A stretch of DNA of 33,367 bases, from the NCBI GenBank assembly GCA_015233785.1, contig JADFWT010000021.1, positions 1 through 33,367 on the forward strand. The letters run 5' to 3'. Positions 16,756 to 25,576 of the stretch are shown here, one piece after another. The number at the start of each line of letters is the position of its first letter. Positions within the stretch are counted from its first letter, which is position 1. Origin of the DNA: Magnetococcales bacterium (GTDB lineage Bacteria; Pseudomonadota; Magnetococcia; Magnetococcales; JADFWT01). Under the pieces are notes generated by a model that was not told the DNA's origin, searched no databases, and saw only the letters and a program-made list of their open reading frames with translations. The position numbers and the translations under genes were made by a program.

Positions 16756-18588
16756 TCAGCCCCCGGCTGCCTCCAGCTCCTCCTTGCGTGCCTCCAGCCG
16801 TTCCCACGCCTCATAGGCAGTCTCCAGCTCCGCCTCTACGGCTTTAGCTCGGGTTTCGACCTCTCGGGTGCGGTCGCTTTCGCCGTTCTGGTAGAAGGCT
16901 GGGAGGCCCATCTCGTCGAAGAGGGACTGTTGCTCCTCTTCCAGTCTTTCGATGCGTCCCGGTAGGCTTTCCAGGGCTTTTTGCTCCTTGTAGCTGAGTT
17001 TGGGCGCGCGGTTGCGGTTGCGTGCCGGCTGCTTGGGGCGGGGGTTCTTGGCTTCGACTGGGGGCGGTTCCAGCGGCTGCGGACGTTGACGGAGCCAGTC
17101 GTCATAGCCCCCTACATACTCGGCGATGCGACCATCTCCCTCGAACGCAAATACTGAGGTGACCACGTTGTTCAGAAAGGCGCGATCATGACTCACCAAT
17201 AGCAGCGTTCCGGTGTAGGTCTGGAGCTGTTCTTCCAGCAGCTCCATGGTCTCCATGTCCAGATCGTTGGTGGGCTCGTCGAGAATCATCACGTTGGAGG
17301 GCTTCAGAAAGATTCGTGCCAGCAGCAGGCGATTTCGCTCGCCGCCGGAGAGCACTTTGACCGGCGTCCGGGCCCGCTCTGGGGTGAAGAGAAAATCCTG
17401 AAGGTGAGAGATAATGTGACGGGGTTTGCCATCCACGGTGACGAACTCACGACCGCCGGCTACGCTATCGGCCACGCTCTGCGTATCGTCCAGTTGCGCC
17501 CGTAATTGATCGAAGAATACCGGTTCCAGGCGGGCTCCGTGGCGAACGGTGCCTTGCAGGGGCTCTAGCTTGCCCAGCAGCAGATGGAGCAGGGTGGATT
17601 TGCCGCAGCCGTTGGGGCCGAGAATGCCGATGCGGTCGCCGCGCAGAATCAGCGTCGAGAAATTTTTGACGTAGGGCACCGTATCGTAGGCATAGGTGAT
17701 GCCTTTGGTCTCGATCACCAGCTTACCGCTGCGTTCTGCTTGCTGCACGGCGCCCTTGGCAGATCCGACACGCGCCCGGCGTTGTTCCCGCTCCCGGCGC
17801 ATTTTCACCAGGGCACGAACCCGGCCCTCATTGCGTGTACGGCGGGCTTTAATGCCCTGTCGAATCCAGGTCTCCTCCTGGCTCAGCTTGCGATCAAAGG
17901 CCGCCTGATGTTGGGCCTCGGTCTCCATCATCTCCTGCTTTCGACGCTGGTAGGTTTCAAAGTCGCCCGGCCAACTGGTGAGGCGGCCATTTTCCAGATC
18001 GATGATTCGTGTAGCCAGTCGCTCCAGAAACATGCGGTCGTGGCTGATGAATAGCAGCGCTCCAGAGTAGCCCAGCAGAAATTTCTCCATCCAGTCGATG
18101 GAGGCGATATCCATATGGTTGGTGGGCTCATCCAGTAGTAGAAGGTCAGGGTTTCGCGCCAGGGCTCGCGCCAACAGAACCCGACGCTTCAATCCGCCGG
18201 AGAGATCTCCGAAGCGGGCCTCTGGATCCAGTTGTAACTGAGAGAGGGCCTTCTCTACGCGCTGCTTGCGTTGCCACTCGTCGTCCGCTCCTGCCAACTC
18301 CTCAAGACCCGACTGATCCGAAGCGGCCACTTCAAATACGGTTCCCGTGGTGTCTTGAGGAACCTCTTGTTCCAGACGAGCAATGATGGGTGTGCCGGGC
18401 ATCTGAATCTCGCCGCCATCCGGCTTGAGATCTCCTGCCAGCAGTTTCATCAGGGTGGTTTTGCCCGCCCCGTTGCGTCCCACAAGGCAGATGCGTTCGC
18501 GTTTTTCAATTACCAGATCGGCGCCATCCAGCAATGGATGTCCGCCAAAACTGATGCTGACGTTGCGAAACTGAATCATGTGGCTCAT
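16756..18588 (-). CDS. uup: ABC-F ATPase Uup
   Basis: The 610-residue protein has two ABC ATPase domains with no membrane segment. Walker A motifs are GRNGAGKTT and GPNGCGKST. Signature motifs are LSGGLKRRVLLARAL and LSGGERNRLLLARIF, each followed by Walker B LLLDEPTNHMD and MILDEPTNDLD. The linker between them is helical and basic (RRTRNEGRVRALVKMRRER). The C-terminal coiled-coil (LPGRIERLEEEQQSLFDEM onwards) separates Uup from other ABC-F members such as EttA or YheS. ABC-F proteins act on ribosomes, and Uup is also linked to transposon excision and DNA structure in Escherichia coli. The length is normal. The gene is divergent from the DUF3301 gene across 89 bases. Confidence 0.92.
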   Translation of the reverse strand: MSHMIQFRNVSISFGGHPLLDGADLVIEKRERICLVGRNGAGKTTLMKLLAGDLKPDGGEIQMPGTPIIARLEQEVPQDTTGTVFEVAASDQSGLEELAGADDEWQRKQRVEKALSQLQLDPEARFGDLSGGLKRRVLLARALARNPDLLLLDEPTNHMDIASIDWMEKFLLGYSGALLFISHDRMFLERLATRIIDLENGRLTSWPGDFETYQRRKQEMMETEAQHQAAFDRKLSQEETWIRQGIKARRTRNEGRVRALVKMRREREQRRARVGSAKGAVQQAERSGKLVIETKGITYAYDTVPYVKNFSTLILRGDRIGILGPNGCGKSTLLHLLLGKLEPLQGTVRHGARLEPVFFDQLRAQLDDTQSVADSVAGGREFVTVDGKPRHIISHLQDFLFTPERARTPVKVLSGGERNRLLLARIFLKPSNVMILDEPTNDLDMETMELLEEQLQTYTGTLLLVSHDRAFLNNVVTSVFAFEGDGRIAEYVGGYDDWLRQRPQPLEPPPVEAKNPRPKQPARNRNRAPKLSYKEQKALESLPGRIERLEEEQQSLFDEMGLPAFYQNGESDRTREVETRAKAVEAELETAYEAWERLEARKEELEAAGG

Positions 18589-18677
18589 GGGCGCTCTCGG
18601 TCTCGGGTGTGCTAAGCTAATGGGATGCCCATCTTGCGCAATGGCGCGCGTGCGGAAAAGGGGGAAAAGGAGTCATC

Positions 18678-19178
18678 ATGGAGAGCCATGTATTGATTTT
18701 GATCGGAGTGGGGGCGTTGGGGCTCTGGTGGCACTGGGGTATGCGCGCTCGTGAAATCGCCCTGGGGTTGGCTCGGGGAGGATGCCAACAGTATGGCGCG
18801 CGTCTTCGGGACGATACCATTTTGCTCACCTCGCAAAAGCCGGTGTGGTTGAGCGAGGCACGTCGCATGACCATTCGTCGTACCTATGAGTTTCACCTCA
18901 TCGACACCAAGGCCCAGCAGCATACCGGTTGGATTGTCATGGAGGGTGAGGTGCTGGAGTCCATGATGCTTGACGGCACCTCCACCCCGGTTCTCCATGA
19001 GGATCACGAAGCGGGGTGGAGTGAGGATATGGGCGATACACGTGGCTTTGGTTCCAATAAGTGCGGCGGTTTTAAGATCGCCTCCGGTTGTGGAACCGGG
19101 ATGGCGCCGCCGGTGGGAGGATGTGGGTCTAAGGGGTGCGATACAAAGTCGCCTCAGGAGTCAGGTGATGGGGCATGA
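18678..19178 (+). CDS. DUF3301 membrane protein with Cys/Gly-rich tail
   Basis: One N-terminal hydrophobic segment (VLILIGVGALGLWWHW) is followed by MRAREIALGLARGGCQQYGARLRDDTI and LRRTYEF-like text (IRRTYEFHLID), the pattern of DUF3301 proteins, which are about 100 residues long and of unknown function. Here a tail of about 60 residues follows, rich in Gly and Cys (NKCGGFKIASGCG, VGGCGSKGCD). The tail resembles a metal-binding or disordered segment and is not part of the usual family. AAGGAG six bases before the ATG is a strong ribosome-binding site. The 3' end overlaps the tail of the opposing kinase-like gene by 25 bases. Confidence 0.78.
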   Translation: MESHVLILIGVGALGLWWHWGMRAREIALGLARGGCQQYGARLRDDTILLTSQKPVWLSEARRMTIRRTYEFHLIDTKAQQHTGWIVMEGEVLESMMLDGTSTPVLHEDHEAGWSEDMGDTRGFGSNKCGGFKIASGCGTGMAPPVGGCGSKGCDTKSPQESGDGA

Positions 19179-22100
19179 TCTTCGGTCTCCTCCAGCCCAA
19201 GGATTTCCTCCAGTCTGACGCGTCCCGCCTGGACTCGTTGCAACATGTCTGCCTGTAATATTTTTTTTCCTTTCCAAAAGCGCAGGCCGCGCCCGGCGGA
19301 GAGGGATGAAAGCTCATTAAACATGTCCTCAAGCAGTCCAGCGAGTTGAGATGCTTTGTGTTGGCATTGGTTCAACATGCCCTCAAGGCTTTCAACGGTT
19401 TTTGAGGTCTCGGTGAGCGCCTTTTCATTGCGCGTATATTGTCGTTCCAACGACTTGACGGTAGCCTGTAGGGCTTGTTTTTCATTATGGTATTTGGAGT
19501 GAAGTTTTTCCATTTCATCACGCCAATTGGCCTCTTTTCTTGTGATAGTTTTCTGGATAGCAGATTTTTCGGCTTCAATCTGCAAGAGTTTATCGTTAGC
19601 TGATTTGATTTCACCTCTGAGATTAGTTCTTAAATTTGAAAGAATCTCTACTTTATTGCGATATGCTGCCAATTGTTCTTCAAGTTTCTCGGCATTTCCT
19701 TTAATCTTCTCCAGTTCTTCTTTAGCATCTTGCCACTTGTTGTTGGCCAGTTCATGCTCTTGGACCATATTATCAAACTGCTCTTCAAGTGTCAGGTTGG
19801 ATTCCCTGAAGGCCTCTGTTGTTTTTGCGTCTGATCCTTGATTTGAATCTTGCGTGTCGTGTAGCGAGTCATATGCGTCATCGTCATTGAGCCTATTCTC
19901 AATTTTTTCAAACCGTTCCAAAAACCTCAAGGCTCTGGTAGCTGGTCCGGCAGGGTTGGTCTCAGCTGTTTCGGGATTATTGGCAATTCTTAGGCGGTTT
20001 GTACAATAGGGCTTGAAATCGAACTTATTCGAATTCTTGTTAGGTGCCTGTTCTGTTTGAATATCAATGGAATGAAGCTGATCGCTTCGAGATGTACAGG
20101 CCAAGCAGAAATATATGATCAGGGTAAACAAAAGATCATTTTGGCCCACTGCATAGTGAATCAGTTTTAGATCACGCGCACTACCACAGATACGTGCGCG
20201 TGCCTGTGCCGTCTTATCGATATTTTTCTTCCATATGCTGGTGTCAACACCAAGGAGGTTTAGCAGGTCAGATTCATTTTTTATATCTTTATCAAAAAGG
20301 GCGTTGAAAAAACGCTCTCTGAACTCGTCTTTGCTCAGGTGTTCAATAAGGTTTGCAAAAGCTTTTTGGCGATCACTACGATGTTCCATCCTTCTAATAA
20401 CAGGGTCATCTTCATCTCCTTGGCCCATTCCATGTAGTTTTACATATTGAGTGATGCCAAACATGTAGAAGATGTAGAGGGATAGAATACCCAAACTGTA
20501 TAAATCTGACGCCTCGCTCCATTGCTGGAAGATTCGATATCTGGAAATCGGGGTTCGGTTCAGAATTTTACTGATACTATCAAGGGTCATATGGTTGGTT
20601 TTTTTGCCATTACCGCGTTGGATCTCGATCAATACACGGTCCAGCATGATGTGAAATACACGGCTGACGATTACCGCCTGTTCTTCTACGCGTTCCACTT
20701 CAAATAAAAACTCGCGAACCTGGATTTTATCGCCGTTTTTCAGTTCTGCAATCGGGGAGAAAATGCGCTTTCCTCTAGAGAGATAGGCGGGTTCCGTTGA
20801 GGGAATATTGGTGCGCCGATGGGAGATAAAATGCAGCTTGTTGACCTTATCATCCAGCACGAATGAGACCTGATCAAAATCTTCATGTTCACTGGCATCA
20901 CCACGCTCCGGGGCGTAGAAAATGGTTGAACGTCCACCCAGGGGACCCGGTGAAAATTTGGTCTCATCCACGGCCGCATGACTGTTGCTATACCCTAGTG
21001 CGATATCAATCCATTTAAAGCTTTTATGGTCCAGTTCAAGATTATCGCCAAGAAAAGCCATAATGTTGGCTGGCCGCATATCCCCATGGAGGGCATTTTC
21101 CGAATGAAGATAGGCAATGCCCTTGGTAAGGTGTCTCACCAGTTTAACCCATTTTTCCAACTTCCATTTTGCCAGTCGCAACCCGTGGTCTGTTTGATGA
21201 TTATTTGCATCGCGTTGGTCAAGTGAAGTCTCGACATTTTGCACAAGATAGCGTTGCAAATTGACGGTCTGCCAGTTGTATCGTGCAGCGGGGAGAAGAA
21301 ACCACCAACCACCAAGCTTGCTCTCTCTGGCAATCCGGTCCATCTCCAGGCGATTAAACGGAAAGATGTTAAGATCGCGCCATGTATTGCAAGGGGGAGG
21401 CTGTCTAGGATTCTCGGCTTCTGTACTGTTGTGGTCTTGATCCGAGATGGTTTCGCTTTCTTGGGCTTTACTGGCACTTTCAGAGCTCTCTGCAATCGTA
21501 TCTTCACCAACGTTTGTTTCCTGGTGTTCTCCCTTTTCGATTTGTGTTTTCGTCACTTCCGGGTTATACGGGATGAATACCAAGTTATCAATTTTTTCAC
21601 CAGAGCTGTTTTCCGACCCTGGGTAGTCAATATCATTATTTATCTGTGTATGGCGTTCCATGAGAAGCGCATGAAGATCGGATATTGTTTTCCCGCCTTT
21701 TTGCAAACTATCTTTGATCTGATGTTCAAATTCTTCTGGCCAAGCTTTATCCTCACAGATGATGGCAACGCGATATTGGGAGTTTGGCGCTAGGAAGAAA
21801 CCGATGAAATAGTTTGTAAAATCAGTAATTTTATTATTGTATTTCAATTTTGCAGTAAAATTTTTCAGAATGAATCGGCTCGTTTCCGAGCAGGTTCTTA
21901 GAATGCTTGATTCATCAGCCAGACGATCTTGCTGAATCCCCTCATTATAGACAATATCGGCAATATGTAGATTGAGCAGGTCATCGCCCTGCAGTAGACG
22001 AGGAATTCTCAGTGCCTCAGCGTTGCCAAGCCTGTTTTTGATGGCAAGAGTATCCCTTTTCCCAACGTAGAAGATGGATGCCAACGTCCCTTCCGCCTTA

Positions 22101-22468
22101 GGCCCTAATATTTCCCCATTCTTTGGATTAACAAACAGGTAACGTCGTTCAGCCAGAGGGATCCAAGCTGCATTTTTCAGCTGTTCGTACATCTTTGCCT
22201 CGGCCTTCACCTCTCGCTGTCGCTCAAGGGCGGAAAGGGAGATGTTTGGTGCTTTTTCCTTGGCCTTAGATCCATCTGTGGAAGAGTCAACCTTGGTGGG
22301 GGGGTGCTTTTTTGGACCACCTTTTGGTTTGGCTTTGGCAGGTGGCTTGGTAGCACTGTTTTGACGCTTCTTGGGGGAAGAAGCCGAGGTTGTTGTGGCA
22401 CTCTTCTTTCTTGGTGTTTTTGAGGTCGGCTTTGTTTTCGGGGAAGTGGTCTTCTTGGTGGTTGCCAT
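19154..22468 (-). CDS. Kinase-like protein with activation-region insertion and C-terminal coiled coil
   Basis: This 1104-residue protein appears to be a heavily modified Ser/Thr-type kinase. Residues 1-75 are Lys/Pro/Thr-rich, histone H1-like. A possible N-lobe lies near 120-160 (ILGPKAEGTLASIFYV, then ALRIPRL, where the usual VAxK lysine seems to be Arg). About 230 further residues, including a disordered acidic stretch (320-355), lead to the C-lobe: YLHSENALHGDMRPANIM (catalytic loop, 461-468), WIDIALG in place of DFG (Asp kept), and YAPERG (APE). Then about 125 extra residues, beta-rich in part (GDKIQVREFLFEVERVEEQA), are inserted before helix F (ASDLYSLGI, 654-660). Residues 893-1060 form a coiled coil. 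Activity is uncertain because Lys is not obvious. It is the second gene after the cyclase-like gene, and AT-richer than flanking genes. Confidence 0.72.
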   Translation of the reverse strand: MATTKKTTSPKTKPTSKTPRKKSATTTSASSPKKRQNSATKPPAKAKPKGGPKKHPPTKVDSSTDGSKAKEKAPNISLSALERQREVKAEAKMYEQLKNAAWIPLAERRYLFVNPKNGEILGPKAEGTLASIFYVGKRDTLAIKNRLGNAEALRIPRLLQGDDLLNLHIADIVYNEGIQQDRLADESSILRTCSETSRFILKNFTAKLKYNNKITDFTNYFIGFFLAPNSQYRVAIICEDKAWPEEFEHQIKDSLQKGGKTISDLHALLMERHTQINNDIDYPGSENSSGEKIDNLVFIPYNPEVTKTQIEKGEHQETNVGEDTIAESSESASKAQESETISDQDHNSTEAENPRQPPPCNTWRDLNIFPFNRLEMDRIARESKLGGWWFLLPAARYNWQTVNLQRYLVQNVETSLDQRDANNHQTDHGLRLAKWKLEKWVKLVRHLTKGIAYLHSENALHGDMRPANIMAFLGDNLELDHKSFKWIDIALGYSNSHAAVDETKFSPGPLGGRSTIFYAPERGDASEHEDFDQVSFVLDDKVNKLHFISHRRTNIPSTEPAYLSRGKRIFSPIAELKNGDKIQVREFLFEVERVEEQAVIVSRVFHIMLDRVLIEIQRGNGKKTNHMTLDSISKILNRTPISRYRIFQQWSEASDLYSLGILSLYIFYMFGITQYVKLHGMGQGDEDDPVIRRMEHRSDRQKAFANLIEHLSKDEFRERFFNALFDKDIKNESDLLNLLGVDTSIWKKNIDKTAQARARICGSARDLKLIHYAVGQNDLLFTLIIYFCLACTSRSDQLHSIDIQTEQAPNKNSNKFDFKPYCTNRLRIANNPETAETNPAGPATRALRFLERFEKIENRLNDDDAYDSLHDTQDSNQGSDAKTTEAFRESNLTLEEQFDNMVQEHELANNKWQDAKEELEKIKGNAEKLEEQLAAYRNKVEILSNLRTNLRGEIKSANDKLLQIEAEKSAIQKTITRKEANWRDEMEKLHSKYHNEKQALQATVKSLERQYTRNEKALTETSKTVESLEGMLNQCQHKASQLAGLLEDMFNELSSLSAGRGLRFWKGKKILQADMLQRVQAGRVRLEEILGLEETEDHAPSPDS

Positions 22469-22515
22469 TAGAGCCTCATGTTATACTGAAATGCCAATTA
22501 ATTGAATTATTTGTA

Positions 22516-22653
22516 CGTGTTGACATGTGCGTCTATTTGGCCCCTGACAGCGTAAGGATTGCGCTCAAATCCACACGAACTTGGTGGTTCGTTGCTATTT
22601 ATCGCACGTTTATATCCTCTGTCAGGAAACCAAATTCACTCAATGTCAACACG
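22516..22653. repeat. 138-bp foldback (MITE-like or long hairpin) element
   Basis: The outer ends are a perfect 11-bp inverted repeat, CGTGTTGACAT (22516-22526) and ATGTCAACACG (22643-22653). Moving inward, ATTTGG (22535-22540) mirrors CCAAAT (22630-22635), CCTGACAG (22543-22550) mirrors CTGTCAGG (22619-22626), and the centre is ACGAAC-TTGGTG-GTTCGT (22575-22592). The whole stretch can fold into one long imperfect hairpin. The right end lies two bases from the stop codon of the cyclase-like gene. It could be a non-autonomous mobile element, a terminator/attenuator or an RNA-processing structure. I saw no target-site duplication. Confidence 0.7.
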
Positions 22654-22655
22654 CT

Positions 22656-24152
22656 TTAGGTCAGCTGAATGAAAAGCGTGTCTCTGTCAGGATCGGGAAT
22701 ATGCCAATCCAGCGATAAAATATCTCTTGCGCGTTCGTGAGAATAGCCACCATCATCCCACACTTGTGTCAGTATGAGTGTTACCCCCATTGTTCCATTT
22801 TCGGAAAAATGTGCGACAATCTGCTCCCGATTTTCTCCGCCGAGAAGAAACACCGGATTGGTTGCCAGGTTGATATTGCTGGTGGGGATGACATTGCCAT
22901 CTTTAAGAATTCTGGGTCGCGGTGCCATCTTGTCGACTTTGGTAAAAACAAGATGCCAGCGGTCATTGGCCGTCTTGGGCTCGTGAAGTGTCAACTCCCG
23001 CCCCCTATATTGCGTCGTCAGCTGTTTAAGGATGGCGTTATTCTCGTCGGTCTCGCAGATCTTGCCAGAGAAACAAGATTGCAGGAGGCCCGAAATATCC
23101 ACTTCCTCTCGCAAGTCAGCCGTAAGGTGAATGGTTCGCATCTGAGGGGTAGGGCGCTTTAAAAAAGCATGGTTAAGTCCGCGCAGATCTCCACCGACAT
23201 AGACATGCGCTATGCAGGTTCGGTACTCACTAGCCTCCAGACCTTTCAGGGGTTCTGATTCCAAAGGTGCAAGAATGGGGCGGAATGGTGTGTGCAGAAT
23301 GTGGCTTTGCGCATCTAGTTCACCGTCAAGCACGATCTCCATGCCCGGATTGAGCATGAAAAGAGAAGCGCCCTCTTTCCCCATGACTCTGATGGCAGGC
23401 TCAATGTTGAGATATGGAAGACCGCAGGTAAGGGGGAGGGCCTGTAATTTCTCAATAAACGGAACATGGATGCCAATAGAGAGAATGGATCGAGATAGGA
23501 TTTGGTCTTGATTTGGATGGGTCTGTAACTCTCCATTGTGAGTAGATTTCAGGTAAGTTTCCAGACGTTTTGCTGCGATAAGCGCCTCACCATTATGAAG
23601 ACGTATGGCAGGATGATCTTCAGATTTTGAAAGGAGGGTCGTCTGGAGCACTTCTCCGAAAGAGAGGACACCGCGCAGCTGAATTCGAGGGTAATTTTTT
23701 TCAGGTTCATGGCGTTTATGATGGATGAAAATTTGTTCGGCCTCTTGCATGGCGCGTGCCAGTGCCAGGGTCGTCAGGGCAACAGCTTCTGACATGGCCT
23801 CTTCCAGTGATTGCCCCTCTTGACCACGCACCAAACCCCATAACGCATCTCCCGGAGCCCAGATAGCCCCCGATTGAAATGCAGCATGGAGTTGGGATGA
23901 GTTTGCGAGTAGCTTGCACATTGTTGTCAGAACGCGCCCCATGTCGTTGAGGCCGTCACTGCCAAATTTAAGGATGTAGTCTGTAGAGTCTGCAATATCA
24001 ATGGAGTAGCCACCAAGGATCACATCATCTTTGAGTGGCACGTTTGGTGTTGATTGATCTCTTGATGGGCTGGGCATTGGATCGCTTCTATTAGTTGGAA
24101 ATGTGAATGAAGTTGAGGACATATATCGCAAGAAAGTCGATATCCATGGCAA
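22656..24152 (-). CDS. Class III nucleotide-cyclase-like protein with altered active site
   Basis: Residues about 48-200 follow the class III adenylate/guanylate cyclase pattern. YSIDIADSTDYI holds the first metal-binding Asp, AIWAPGDALWGL matches the GDGxxxxF region with the second Asp, IQLRGVLSFGEVL matches the RIGIHxGxV strand, and NGEALIAAKRLETY aligns with GxxVNxAARLE. In the last motif the transition-state Asn appears replaced by Ile, while the Arg is kept. Cyclase activity is therefore doubtful, and a nucleotide-sensing role is possible. Residues 210-498 are not recognised and look beta-rich. No signal peptide or membrane segment is seen. The start is uncertain: Met codons at 24152, 24122 and 24077 all have weak ribosome-binding sites. 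The kinase-like gene follows 187 bases downstream. Confidence 0.55.
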   Translation of the reverse strand: MPWISTFLRYMSSTSFTFPTNRSDPMPSPSRDQSTPNVPLKDDVILGGYSIDIADSTDYILKFGSDGLNDMGRVLTTMCKLLANSSQLHAAFQSGAIWAPGDALWGLVRGQEGQSLEEAMSEAVALTTLALARAMQEAEQIFIHHKRHEPEKNYPRIQLRGVLSFGEVLQTTLLSKSEDHPAIRLHNGEALIAAKRLETYLKSTHNGELQTHPNQDQILSRSILSIGIHVPFIEKLQALPLTCGLPYLNIEPAIRVMGKEGASLFMLNPGMEIVLDGELDAQSHILHTPFRPILAPLESEPLKGLEASEYRTCIAHVYVGGDLRGLNHAFLKRPTPQMRTIHLTADLREEVDISGLLQSCFSGKICETDENNAILKQLTTQYRGRELTLHEPKTANDRWHLVFTKVDKMAPRPRILKDGNVIPTSNINLATNPVFLLGGENREQIVAHFSENGTMGVTLILTQVWDDGGYSHERARDILSLDWHIPDPDRDTLFIQLT

Positions 24153-25576
24153 CTATTTTATTAATATAGTAGTTTAATACCATGCGCCAAAAACAAGATC
24201 AATACATTTTTAGTTTATAATTTCCCATATTCTCCATAATTTGCATGCGATGACTTGTCCTGTTGATGTATGTTGTGAGGTCACATTTTGTATTGAAAAT
24301 CATGAAAACACACATTTTTTCACACTTTTGCAGGGAAATATTTGATGAACATATTGTAAATATCCTTTTGAAGTTATTTTTCTTGTTATTGTGATGTGCG
24401 ATTGGTGTGACAAAGGCATCATGTTTATCATCATCGGTGGATTGTCATCGGAGCGATTCTGTCCGGGGGCGATCTTGTTATTCCGTATTTAGTACAGATC
24501 GGCGTATGGTAGGTGAAGTGGAACGAGGGGCAGCGCGATTTGCGTAGCAGCCCATTCTATTTCAGTCCGGGTATCGTGGCTCGATGGAAGCAGTCACAGT
24601 AGTGCAGAAGCGGTGCATGATTGGGCGCGCATAGTGAACGATTACTGGGTAGACCGCGCGCGCTTTGGCGCTTGTGCTGAATTTATTACCTGCGAGCCAA
24701 AATCATCTCTATGGCGGTTTTTGCGAGACCGGCCGTTCCTGCATCTACCAAACCAGCCGGTTTTGGAGCATGTTCTGTTCCACGCGCTGTTGGTCGGGGC
24801 GGCTGGTTTGCGTCATTAGGACCTGAAGGTGCATTGAGAGAGGTGAGAGTGGTGGCCCTATTTTCATGGTATATGCCACTTTGGTAATGTGTGGCATTAT
24901 ATGATTATTCCGCAATAAAATATGCGATAGATCCAATAAATAAAATAATTATCTCTAGAGAGAGCTCCTGGATAGGGTGGCTAAGATGATCTACTTAGAG
25001 TTTTTGTATATTAATTTTTCACTAGATTCATCAGCTAAAAGTTGTATTTTTCAGGCGCATTCTCGCTTTAATTCTTTGTCGATGGAACTTATCATGCTTG
25101 CTTTGGGGCTGTATGGACATACTGCTTGGTCTGTTCGAGTGGGGTGGGGTAACGGTGTGGGTAAAGTGGGGCCAAAAATATTGAAATAAAGTGGGTAATT
25201 CGAAATAAAAAAGGTGCACTTATTGTGTGTGGTTGGGGGTGATGTTGTGAGGATAGGCCCAATTTATCTTTTTGAAGCGCACGATTTTTTACGTATAATT
25301 TTTCATCTTAATGTTGTATTCATGGGTTGCACGATTTTCTATTTTCAGTATCCTTGAATCAGTCACGTCACTGCAAGGTACCTTTCCTGACCATCTGAAA
25401 ATTTGTGCCATGTGTTGGTGTCTTGTTGGGAGGGTGATGCTTCGCATGCGGTCGGTGCGATGATTTATTGGCCATTTTTTAATATTTGGGCTGGACAACC
25501 AGCACCTTTCATCCGATGATTACATAACAAGATAGTTTTAATGTCTGCATACACAATAGCCAAATAGGTAGGGTCC
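24153..25576. other. Gene-free AT-rich region upstream of mucR, about 1.4 kb
   Basis: No convincing ORF is present. The outer parts (24153-24450 and 24850-25576) are very AT-rich with many T-runs, fitting a regulatory region for the leftward cyclase-like gene and for mucR. A GC-richer island at about 24480-24850 contains a perfect 11-bp inverted repeat and may be a small RNA or a decayed gene. MucR/Ros proteins bind AT-rich DNA and often control their own promoter, so autoregulation here is plausible but inferred. Confidence 0.5.
24749..24810. repeat. Inverted repeat with 11-bp arms
   Basis: CAAACCAGCCG (24749-24759) is the exact reverse complement of CGGCTGGTTTG (24800-24810), separated by 40 bases. 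The RNA from either strand would form a stable stem. No T-run follows, so a simple terminator is unlikely. Confidence 0.65.

Noticed and set aside
24613-24819. ORF of 68 residues in the GC-richer island
   Set aside because: No start signal, no recognised family and no support in the other frames. It may be a relic, but I cannot support a gene.
24250-24850. Possible tmRNA or other known structured RNA near GGGGGCGA
   Set aside because: The start resembles tmRNA for a few bases only; no acceptor end, TPsiC-like arm or tag ORF was found.
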